From Nanobdellota archaeon (GTDB lineage Archaea > Nanobdellota > Nanobdellia > Pacearchaeales > GW2011-AR1): 8,242 bases of DNA. Location of the stretch: NCBI GenBank assembly GCA_022563455.1, contig JADFNI010000040.1:1-8242 (forward strand), written 5' to 3'. The notes under the pieces are model-generated. The model saw only the letters and a program-made list of their open reading frames with translations. It was not told the DNA's origin and did not search any database. A program made the position numbers and the translations under genes. Shown one piece after another: positions 1 to 3,735 of this stretch (its first letter is position 1; each line of letters begins with the position of its first letter).

Positions 1-417
1 CGCAGCAACATATTCATCAAAATTACAGTTCGTAGAATGCTCCCCCACATAAATTGAGAGTTCACTTTCCATAAAACTTTTACTAGGAACCTGTTCCTTC
101 AATAAATTATTCCCAGAAATATATAACCAATAAGGAACTCCTTGTCCAAAAAAATCCAACTGATTTGAAAAAGGCATAAAACTACTTCCAGGTTCAAATT
201 CTGGTGTTTCAATATATCCACCTTGTTCGCCCAAAAGCCTAATCCCGTCCCGAGTAGTCTCTTCTAAACATTCTAAATAATATTCATAAACAGGCTCCAG
301 TTCAACAGGAACTCTCCTTCCTCCAAGATTATCCCGAAGAGTAAAATAAGCTAAAATTCCTCCAACAAGAACAATCGCAATTATAACAAAAATAGTAATC
401 TGCGCTTTATTATTCAT
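1..417 (-). CDS. Partial pilin-like membrane-anchored surface protein (C-terminus outside window)
   Basis: An open frame of 139 codons starts at the ATG at 417-415 and runs off the left edge, so the C-terminus is missing. The N-terminus MNNKAQITIFVIIAIVLVGG is a short polar/basic head followed at once by a hydrophobic helix (about residues 6-26). This layout resembles archaeal class III (type IV pilin-like) signal sequences and is a style I associate with DPANN surface proteins. The remainder is polar, with aromatic residues and scattered cysteines, and would face outward. The start overlaps the end of the upstream 44-aa gene by 8 nt (ATGAATAA), which implies translational coupling and one mRNA. 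The function is not recognised. A pilin or other exported surface protein is an inference from the N-terminus only. Confidence 0.7.
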   Translation of the reverse strand, partial: MNNKAQITIFVIIAIVLVGGILAYFTLRDNLGGRRVPVELEPVYEYYLECLEETTRDGIRLLGEQGGYIETPEFEPGSSFMPFSNQLDFFGQGVPYWLYISGNNLLKEQVPSKSFMESELSIYVGEHSTNCNFDEYVAA

Positions 418-544
418 TTTTTCCACCCTTTTTTATTTTCAATTTAATAAGTTCAATAATTTCAGTATTAATATCTTTACTAATCCCTTTCTTAAATAAA
501 GCCCAAAGCTCTTCATCCTCTATTAAAAGCAAATACTTTTTCAT
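410..544 (-). CDS. Small 44-aa protein, possibly ribbon-helix-helix-like
   Basis: The frame opens at ATG 544-542 and closes with TAA at 412-410, giving 44 residues (MKKYLLLIEDEELWALFKKG then a Lys/Ile-rich helix). It has a short beta-like start, an ELWALFKK helix and a second helix IIELIKLKIKK. This order recalls small ribbon-helix-helix proteins, but 44 residues is at or below the usual size, so the comparison is weak. A GAGG Shine-Dalgarno-like sequence (minus strand, 552-549) lies 4 nt before the ATG and supports the start. The stop overlaps the start of the pilin-like gene by 8 nt. If it does bind DNA, the inverted repeat upstream at 590-616 is an obvious candidate target. No function can be assigned. 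Confidence 0.6.
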   Translation of the reverse strand: MKKYLLLIEDEELWALFKKGISKDINTEIIELIKLKIKKGGKNE

Positions 545-571
545 TTTTCCTCATTTTAATATTACATTCAG

Positions 572-586
572 CACTTATAAATATTT
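572..586 (-). promoter_or_regulatory. TATA-like promoter for the leftward small-protein/pilin-like pair
   Basis: On the minus strand this reads AAATATTTATAAGTG, a TATA-like element centred near 578. Transcription would start about 26 nt downstream near 552, leaving a leader of only about 8 nt that begins with the GAGG motif before the ATG at 544. Confidence 0.45.
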
Positions 587-589
587 CTA

Positions 590-616
590 AGTAACTAAGT
601 AACTAACTTAGTTACT
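590..616. repeat. GTAACTAA tandem copies with 9-bp inverted repeat (operator-like)
   Basis: GTAACTAA occurs twice head-to-tail (591-598 and 599-606). The second copy forms a perfect inverted repeat with the following sequence: AGTAACTAA (598-606), a single C, then TTAGTTACT (608-616). The block lies between the leftward promoter (572-586) and the rightward tRNA-Val promoter (637-644), where a regulator of either could bind. A second short repeat, AGTAAAG, occurs twice just to its right (618-636). Confidence 0.55.
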
Positions 617-636
617 AAGTAAAGAATAAAGTAAAG

Positions 637-644
637 TTTAAAAA
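637..644 (+). promoter_or_regulatory. TATA box of tRNA-Val
   Basis: TTTAAAAA, preceded by a purine-rich BRE-like GTAAAG, is centred about 27 nt before the mature tRNA 5' end at 668. This is the normal archaeal spacing for a tRNA transcript with almost no leader. Confidence 0.6.
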
Positions 645-667
645 TTTGTATCAACCAATACTTTCAA

Positions 668-739
668 GACCCCATTGTCTAGTGGTTAGGACGTATCGTT
701 GACTTCGATGAGGCCCAAGTTCGATTCTTGGTGGGGTCA
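668..739 (+). tRNA. tRNA-Val(GAC)
   Basis: The cloverleaf folds completely. The 7-bp acceptor is GACCCCA (668-674) with TGGGGTC (732-738), and the discriminator is A739. The D-stem is GTC/GAC (677-679/690-692) around TAGTGGTTAG. The 5-bp anticodon stem is 694-698/706-710, and the T-arm CCAAG-TTCGATT-CTTGG spans 715-731. The anticodon loop TTGACTT gives U33 and anticodon GAC, so valine. A73 is usual for tRNA-Val and argues against Asp (G73). Position 37 is U, although a purine is nearly universal there. Its 3' 61 nt are overlapped in antisense by the leftward helix-turn-helix-like gene. Confidence 0.85.
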
Positions 740-1038
740 TTTTTTTTCTTTTTACTCTTCTTCCCACCCTTAACCTGTCCCCAATTCCCACAAATATATT
801 TGTACTTAAGTTTACTTTTATCAATTAAAGCAATTTCACATAAGTCGTCAAAGAAATCTTCAGAAATCAATCTAGTCCCATTATAATAATTTTTTAGAGT
901 AGAATATTTAATACTAAACCCAAATTGCAAAAGTCCTCGAAGACTAGGAGAATTTAATTTTAAAATTCCAAGATCTAAAAATTTCTTCTGAGCGTGTTTA
1001 GCAAATTTTATTCTTCTCACAAATTTTATTCTTCCCAT
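679..1038 (-). CDS. Small helix-turn-helix-like hypothetical protein, overlaps tRNA-Val antisense
   Basis: The ATG at 1038 is preferred over an upstream TTG at 1047 because a TATA-like element (1061-1070) sits about 26 nt before it, as for other leaderless genes here. The product is 119 aa. After a basic N-terminus, the middle segment (FSIKYSTLKNYYNGTRLISE and the following FFDDLCEIA) looks like a compact helix-turn-helix. It is followed by a GNWGQVKGGKK motif that I associate with small archaeal HTH-type hypotheticals, from memory and unverified. The last ~20 residues (from NDP onward, after a lysine run encoded by the tRNA-Val terminator) are read antisense through the tRNA, with the TAG stop inside it (681-679). 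The natural end was therefore probably lost, or the tail is tolerated. The function is unknown; DNA or RNA binding is an inference. Confidence 0.65.
   Translation of the reverse strand: MGRIKFVRRIKFAKHAQKKFLDLGILKLNSPSLRGLLQFGFSIKYSTLKNYYNGTRLISEDFFDDLCEIALIDKSKLKYKYICGNWGQVKGGKKSKKKKNDPTKNRTWASSKSTIRPNH
740..753 (+). terminator. T-tract terminator after tRNA-Val
   Basis: Eight T, one C and five T follow the tRNA 3' end directly, a typical archaeal oligo-T termination signal. Read in antisense, the same tract encodes most of the lysine run in the C-terminal tail of the overlapping leftward gene. Confidence 0.65.
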
Positions 1039-1060
1039 ATTAGTCAATAAAAAATCAAGT

Positions 1061-1070
1061 ATTTAATTAT
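1061..1070 (-). promoter_or_regulatory. TATA box of the HTH-like gene (leaderless)
   Basis: On the minus strand this reads ATAATTAAAT, with the core centred near 1064. That is about 26 nt before the ATG at 1038, which predicts a leaderless mRNA and fixes the start choice. Confidence 0.5.
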
Positions 1071-1096
1071 AACTACGAGTCCATCCAAACAAAAAC

Positions 1097-1104
1097 TTTA
1101 AAAA
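1097..1104 (+). promoter_or_regulatory. TATA box upstream of the eL42 leader ORF
   Basis: TTTAAAAA is centred near 1100-1101. The expected transcription start, about 25 nt downstream, falls on the ATG of the 28-aa upstream ORF (1125) and not near the eL42 ATG (1208). The eL42 mRNA would then carry an ~83-nt leader, unlike the leaderless genes elsewhere in the window. Confidence 0.55.
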
Positions 1105-1124
1105 CAGTATTTCCAAGAAATAAC

Positions 1125-1211
1125 ATGGAAATAAATCAAAACAAAGTTTTGGAATCTGAGTTTTTCTACTTGGTGGAAATTTCTTTTTTCCAAAAAGAAA
1201 GAATCAAATGA
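1125..1211 (+). CDS. Putative 28-aa leader peptide upstream of eL42
   Basis: ATG at 1125 opens a 28-codon frame beginning MEINQNKVLESEFFYLVEIS and ending with TGA at 1209-1211, which overlaps the eL42 ATG (ATGA). Two observations suggest translation. The TATA box lies about 25 nt upstream, the leaderless spacing seen elsewhere here, and the stop/start overlap is typical of coupled genes. A similar frame with the same LES-x-FFY-x-V-x-ISFF core lies before eS1. The shared core sits inside the duplicated 59-nt leader, so similarity at the peptide level may only reflect conserved RNA. No function is known; a regulatory leader peptide is an inference. Confidence 0.4.
   Translation: MEINQNKVLESEFFYLVEISFFQKERIK
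1147..1205 (+). repeat. Leader element copy 1 (two predicted hairpins) before eL42
   Basis: This 59-nt stretch matches 1551-1609 at 53 of 59 positions without gaps. It can fold into two hairpins. One is a 6-bp stem, 1156-1161 with 1168-1173, around TTTTCT. The other is a perfect 9-bp stem, TTTCTTTTT (1180-1188) with AAAAAGAAA (1192-1200), around TCC. The second hairpin ends 7 nt before the eL42 ATG, where it could affect ribosome access. Unit and structure are read from the sequence; a regulatory role is inferred. Confidence 0.7.
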
Positions 1212-1510
1212 AGTTACCAAAAGTAGTAAAAAGATATTGTCCATCTTGTAGAATTAGAACTGAACAAAAAGTAAAAGAACAAAGTTCAGGAAGAGCTTCA
1301 ACTTTAAAGAGGGGAGCAAAGCAAAGAGCTAGACTTAGAGGTTTAAATAGGGGAATAGGAAACAAAGGACGTTTTTCTCGTCTAAAAAATCAAGCTAAAA
1401 TGAAAAGAAAAACAACTAAAAAAACAGCCCTGGTCTACACATGTACAATTTGTGGTAAGGGAAAAGATCAAAAGAAAGGCAAAAGGACAGGTAAATTAGT
1501 ATTAGAATAG
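1208..1510 (+). CDS. rpl44e: Large-subunit ribosomal protein eL42 (L44e)
   Basis: This 100-aa basic protein is a structural component of the 50S subunit near the E site. It starts MKLPKVVKRYCPSCRIRTEQ and carries a zinc-ribbon pair, C11-x2-C14 and C79-x2-C82 (YTCTICGKG). A basic Arg/Lys/Gly-rich middle and a C-terminal GKRTGKLVLE also fit the family. The length (~95-100 aa) is normal. In many archaea this gene is followed by S27e, but here the next gene is eS1. The ATG overlaps the stop of the 28-aa leader ORF and lies 3 nt after the hairpin-bearing leader repeat, so expression is probably controlled at the leader. Confidence 0.93.
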   Translation: MKLPKVVKRYCPSCRIRTEQKVKEQSSGRASTLKRGAKQRARLRGLNRGIGNKGRFSRLKNQAKMKRKTTKKTALVYTCTICGKGKDQKKGKRTGKLVLE

Positions 1511-1519
1511 CAACAAAAA

Positions 1520-1597
1520 ATGGTAAAAATTAAATACACAAAAAAAGAATTTTTGGAATCGAAGTTTTTCTACTTCGTGGGAATTTCTTTTTTCTAA
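1520..1597 (+). CDS. Putative 25-aa leader peptide upstream of eS1
   Basis: ATG at 1520 opens a 25-codon frame (MVKIKYTKKEFLESKFFYFV and then GISFF) that stops at TAA 1595-1597, within the loop and stem of hairpin 2. It shares the LES-x-FFY-x-V-x-ISFF core with the eL42 leader ORF. The first 10 residues differ completely, so only the duplicated leader is shared. Unlike the eL42 version it ends 12 nt before the downstream ATG and is not overlapping. A weak TATA-like TAAATTA (1492-1498) sits about 25 nt upstream. Translation is unproven, and the frame may be a by-product of the repeated RNA element. Confidence 0.25.
   Translation: MVKIKYTKKEFLESKFFYFVGISFF
1530..1536 (+). promoter_or_regulatory. 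Possible internal TATA box before eS1
   Basis: TTAAATA lies in the A-rich eL42-eS1 spacer. Transcription from it would start near 1555-1560, close to the left edge of leader copy 2, giving eS1 its own transcript. The match is AT-rich and weak, so read-through from eL42 is an equal possibility. Confidence 0.3.
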
Positions 1598-1609
1598 AAA
1601 GAAAGAGTC
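1551..1609 (+). repeat. Leader element copy 2 (two predicted hairpins) before eS1
   Basis: This is the second copy of the 59-nt leader. It abuts the eS1 ATG. Hairpin 1 pairs CGAAGT (1560-1565) with ACTTCG (1572-1577). Hairpin 2 pairs 1584-1592 with 1596-1604 around TCT. Relative to copy 1, the U-G pair in hairpin 1 becomes G-C by changes on both strands, and a G-U becomes A-U. All 9 pairs of hairpin 2 are unchanged, with the one difference there falling in its loop. This pattern favours selection for RNA structure. Confidence 0.7.
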
Positions 1610-2341
1610 ATGGCAGAAAGAAAAAAATTCATAGACGTTATAATCCCAATATTAGATTCAACAACTAGAGTTCTTGGAACTTTAGAAAATTTAGACGGTA
1701 AAACAATCAAATTAGATTTAACAAGAAAATTGAGAGGAAAAGGTCTAACAATAACATTCCAAATAATTGTTCATGAAGAACAATTGATTGCAATTCCAAA
1801 AAAAATGGAATTGGTAAAACAATATATTAGAAGAATGATGAGAAAAAGAGTCGACTATGCAGAAGATTCATTTGTTGCAAACTGCAAAGATATTAAAGCA
1901 ACTCTAAAACCCCTTTTAATCACAAGAAAAAGAGTGTCAAGAGCAGTTAGAAAAAACCTTAGAAACACATGTAGGGAATTCTTAATAGGTTATGTAAAAG
2001 ATAGAACGTACCTCGAAGTCGCGAGCGAACTTCTTGACGGAACTCTTCAAAGAGAAATGCTTCCAAGATTAAAAAAAGTTTATCCCTTATCTTTCTATGA
2101 CTTAAGAATCTTTGAGTCCAAAGAATTGGATAAAATAGATTTAACTGAGGTGGTAACAAAAAAAACAGAGAAACCCACAGATACAGTTCAAAATGAAGAA
2201 CAAAGTACTGAAGAAGATATCCAAGAAATTCCAGAAGAAAAATTAGAAGAGAAAGAAGAGAAAGAAGAGAAAGAAGAACCGATAAAAGCAAAAAAGAAAG
2301 TCTCAAAGAAGAAAAGTGATGAGGAAAAGAAGGATGATTGA
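1610..2341 (+). CDS. rps3ae: Small-subunit ribosomal protein eS1 (S3Ae)
   Basis: This 243-aa protein is a 30S component near the mRNA exit region. The family core runs from about residue 5 (KFIDVIIPILDSTTRVLGTL) through the central KGLTITFQIIVHEEQLIAIP, VKQYIRRMMRKR and RKNLRNTCREFLIGY to a C-terminal LPRLKKVYPLSFYDLRIFE near 151-169, which closes the fold. Residues about 183-243 form an extra low-complexity tail: Thr/Glu-rich, then Glu-dominated (EEKLEEKEEKEEKEE), then Lys-rich. Archaeal eS1 proteins usually end soon after the core, so the tail of ~60 residues is unusual. The ATG directly follows leader copy 2. The last 8 nt overlap the ndk start, which suggests coupled translation. Confidence 0.92.
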   Translation: MAERKKFIDVIIPILDSTTRVLGTLENLDGKTIKLDLTRKLRGKGLTITFQIIVHEEQLIAIPKKMELVKQYIRRMMRKRVDYAEDSFVANCKDIKATLKPLLITRKRVSRAVRKNLRNTCREFLIGYVKDRTYLEVASELLDGTLQREMLPRLKKVYPLSFYDLRIFESKELDKIDLTEVVTKKTEKPTDTVQNEEQSTEEDIQEIPEEKLEEKEEKEEKEEPIKAKKKVSKKKSDEEKKDD

Positions 2342-2825
2342 ACAAACCCTGGTTTTAGTTAAACCAGATGGAGTTGCAAGAGGCCTAATTGGAGAAGTAA
2401 TAAAAAGATTTGAACAAAGAGGTCTAAAAATAGTAGCATTAAAACTTGTCAAAATTGATATGGATACTGCAAAAAAACATTATACCGAAGATATTTCAAA
2501 AAGAAGGGGAGAAAAAATAAGAAATGTGCTCCTCGATTTTATTACTGAAGGACCAGTCGTTGCAATGATTATTCAAGGTGTGAACGCAATTGAAAACGTC
2601 AGAAAATTAACTGGAGACACAGAATCGAGTTCAGCACTTCCAGGAACAATAAGAGGAGACTATTCACATGTAAGCTTCAATTATGCAGACTCTAAAAATA
2701 TTCCAATAAGAAACATAATTCATTCCTCAAGCAACTCAGAAGATGCTAAAACTGAGATCGCTCTTTGGTTTTCTATTGACGAAATCTATGACTATAAAAG
2801 GTCTGGTGATGAACATATTTTTTAA
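2334..2825 (+). CDS. ndk: Nucleoside diphosphate kinase
   Basis: Ndk transfers the gamma-phosphate from ATP to NDPs through a phospho-histidine intermediate in the cytoplasm. Starting at ATG 2334 (MIEQTLVLVKPDGVARGLIG) gives 163 aa and the canonical N-terminus. The earlier GTG 2316 and ATG 2319 would add only a basic tail read from eS1. Visible motifs are KPDG (10-13), ALPGTIRGDYS (residues ~101-111) and NIIHSS, with the catalytic His at about 130, followed by EIALWF. The active-site string reads HSSSN where most families have HGSD, a conservative change with the histidine kept. Length is slightly above the usual ~150. It overlaps eS1 by 8 nt (ATGATTGA) and has a GAGG motif at 2321-2324. Confidence 0.92.
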   Translation: MIEQTLVLVKPDGVARGLIGEVIKRFEQRGLKIVALKLVKIDMDTAKKHYTEDISKRRGEKIRNVLLDFITEGPVVAMIIQGVNAIENVRKLTGDTESSSALPGTIRGDYSHVSFNYADSKNIPIRNIIHSSSNSEDAKTEIALWFSIDEIYDYKRSGDEHIF

Positions 2826-2831
2826 AAAATA
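2816..2831. terminator. Palindromic T6/A6 bidirectional terminator
   Basis: TATTTTTTAAAAAATA is a perfect 16-bp palindrome spanning the ndk stop codon, and the stop of the opposing basic-protein gene lies only 2 nt away. Each strand carries a T6 tract, so it could stop both convergent transcripts. Further plus-strand T-runs (2851-2857 and 2862-2869) lie inside the opposing gene as backup. Confidence 0.5.
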
Positions 2832-2832
2832 A

Positions 2833-3039
2833 TTATTTTCTAGCACTTTCTTTTTTTGTAATTTTTTTTGGAGTAATTTTCTTAACTTCAGCCTTAACAA
2901 CAGGAACCTTAACTTTTTTATCCCTTTTCTTTCTAGTTCTGCCCCCTCCACTAGCAAGCTTCGCTCTCTTCCTCTTTCGTCGTTGAACCCTCCAACTCTT
3001 ATTTCGATCCAACCTTTTTGGTTTATTTTTTCCTGGCAT
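2833..3039 (-). CDS. Very basic 68-aa hypothetical protein (ribosome- or nucleic-acid-binding-like)
   Basis: The start at ATG 3039 is chosen because a TATA box (3062-3068 core) lies 26 nt upstream. The product starts MPGKNKPKRLDRNKSWRVQR, continues with an RKRKRAKLASGGGRTRKKR basic block and ends in a Lys/Val-rich repeat-like tail (KVPVVKAEVKKITPKKITKK). Almost half of the residues are Lys or Arg and there are no cysteines. The composition is that of a small ribosomal or chromatin protein, and the SGGGRTRKKR stretch looks like an RNA-binding basic patch, but I do not recognise the family (not eL39, eS30 or eL34 by eye). It converges with ndk, 7 nt between stops, and has its own promoter. Confidence 0.6.
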   Translation of the reverse strand: MPGKNKPKRLDRNKSWRVQRRKRKRAKLASGGGRTRKKRDKKVKVPVVKAEVKKITPKKITKKESARK

Positions 3040-3060
3040 ATAATTTAATCTTAAAAACAC

Positions 3061-3070
3061 CTTTTAAACC
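3061..3070 (-). promoter_or_regulatory. TATA box of the basic 68-aa protein (leaderless)
   Basis: On the minus strand, GGTTTAAAAG with an upstream purine-rich BRE-like AAGGTAA has its core centred near 3065. That is 26 nt before the ATG at 3039 and indicates a leaderless mRNA. Confidence 0.6.
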
Positions 3071-3099
3071 TTACCTTTCCTTAGAACAAAATTAATTAA

Positions 3100-3567
3100 T
3101 TAACCAACACATCTAGTTTTTAAATTTGCATAACAAGTTGATGTTATAGTACATCCTGAAAGGTCTATATAACTACAAGTTTCTATAAAATTTGGATCCC
3201 CATTTGGAACACTATGATCTCCAGTAGTGCAAGTCGCTGAGGACCCACTACAAGATCCACTTATACAGATATTTGACTCAGTTATATAACCTAATAATAT
3301 ATCTCCAGTTCCACAAGATACTTCCCCATCAAGATCATATAATCCAGTTCCAATCCATGTCCAGTTAGTTATACAAATTCCATTTAAACATAATTGAGAA
3401 ATATCTTGATTCCAATCCATTTCATCAACACTATGTCCCATCACGGCAGGATTTCCTCCAGTGCCACCAACATTATATGCAACGACTAACCCAAACCCAA
3501 AGAAAAAGACAAATCCTAGAATAATTAATCCATCTTTTCTTTTTATATCAAAACTTATTCTCACCAT
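3100..3567 (-). CDS. Cysteine-rich secreted or membrane-anchored protein of unknown function
   Basis: The product is 155 aa. A short cytoplasmic basic head (residues 1-13) is followed by one hydrophobic segment (about 14-31, LIILGFVFFFGFGLVVAY), which acts as a signal or anchor. The outer part begins with a Gly-rich NVGGTGGNPAVMGHSVDEMDW segment and then holds all ten cysteines (60, 65, 85, 101, 106, 113, 131, 139, 145, 153). An even number of cysteines in an exported domain suggests disulfides. The MGHSVDEMDW and LCLNGICITNW stretches resemble a recurring DPANN surface-protein style I recall, but the family has no function I can name. The ATG at 3567 lies ~25 nt after a TATA-like element, which supports a leaderless start. 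Transcription runs away from tRNA-Thr. Confidence 0.72.
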   Translation of the reverse strand: MVRISFDIKRKDGLIILGFVFFFGFGLVVAYNVGGTGGNPAVMGHSVDEMDWNQDISQLCLNGICITNWTWIGTGLYDLDGEVSCGTGDILLGYITESNICISGSCSGSSATCTTGDHSVPNGDPNFIETCSYIDLSGCTITSTCYANLKTRCVG

Positions 3568-3587
3568 AAGATTCCTTATATATCCTT

Positions 3588-3596
3588 ATTTAAATA
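3588..3596 (-). promoter_or_regulatory. TATA box of the Cys-rich secreted protein
   Basis: An ATTTAAATA-like stretch on the minus strand is centred near 3592, about 25 nt before the ATG at 3567. It lies almost back-to-back with the tRNA-Thr promoter, so this 72-nt spacer holds a divergent promoter pair. Confidence 0.5.
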
Positions 3597-3607
3597 TTTA
3601 ACGTTAA

Positions 3608-3615
3608 TTTTAAAA
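3608..3615 (+). promoter_or_regulatory. TATA box of tRNA-Thr
   Basis: TTTTAAAA is centred about 28 nt before the mature tRNA start at 3640, the right distance for a transcript with almost no 5' leader. A second AT-rich stretch, GTATAAATA (3620-3628), is too close to the gene to serve. Confidence 0.5.
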
Positions 3616-3639
3616 GGATGTATAAATACGTAAAATCAT

Positions 3640-3728
3640 GCCTGCGTAGCTCAGTGATAGAGCATCTGTCTTGTAATTATTGTTCACAAGAAAACAGAGG
3701 GTCGAGGGTTTGACTCCCTTCGCAGGCT
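3640..3728 (+). tRNA. tRNA-Thr(UGU) with 17-nt intron
   Basis: The acceptor GCCTGCG (3640-3646) pairs perfectly with CGCAGGC (3721-3727); the discriminator U3728 suits archaeal tRNA-Thr. The D-stem is GCTC/GAGC, the anticodon stem TCTGT (3665-3669)/ACAGA (3694-3698), and the T-stem GAGGG/CCCTT. The spliced loop CTTGTAA gives anticodon UGU. A 17-nt intron (3676-3692) follows position 37. CTTG (3670-3673) pairs with CAAG (3687-3690), leaving 3-nt bulges TA|A and AA|A, a relaxed bulge-helix-bulge for the archaeal splicing endonuclease. The D-loop reads AGTGATA and the T-loop TTTGACT, so A19 and U56 replace the usual G19 and C56. Confidence 0.9.
3676..3692 (+). other. tRNA intron (position 37/38)
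   Basis: The 17-nt intron is placed by the bulge-helix-bulge geometry: the 4-bp central helix CTTG/CAAG has one 3-nt bulge on each strand, cut after the second base. The inner helix is nearly absent (only 3677-3686 could pair), so this is a relaxed, minimal substrate. Removal restores a 7-nt anticodon loop. Confidence 0.8.
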
Positions 3729-3735
3729 TTTAATT

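Noticed and set aside
668..739. Calling the first tRNA Glu(UUC) or Asp because TTC and a GTC-like D-arm are present
   Set aside because: TTC would fall outside the loop without U33. The 7-nt loop places GAC at 34-36, and the discriminator is A, so Val is the consistent reading.
1147..1205. Reading the leader repeats as box C/D sRNA genes because CTGA occurs in copy 1
   Set aside because: The CTGA is absent from copy 2 and no box C (RUGAUGA) is present in either copy.
2316..2333. Ndk starting at GTG 2316 or ATG 2319
   Set aside because: Family members start at or just before the QTLVLVKPDG strand. The extra MRKRR residues come from the eS1 tail frame, and ATG 2334 has a GAGG motif upstream.
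1959..2345. Leucine/serine-rich 128-aa minus-strand ORF opposite eS1
   Set aside because: It is the complement of the Glu/Lys-rich eS1 tail and core, has no promoter-like spacing, and eS1 is a certain gene.
2736..2957. 73-aa minus-strand ORF overlapping both ndk and the basic-protein gene
   Set aside because: It is in another frame over the basic-protein gene and runs into ndk antisense. The 2833-3039 frame has the TATA box at leaderless spacing and a coherent start.
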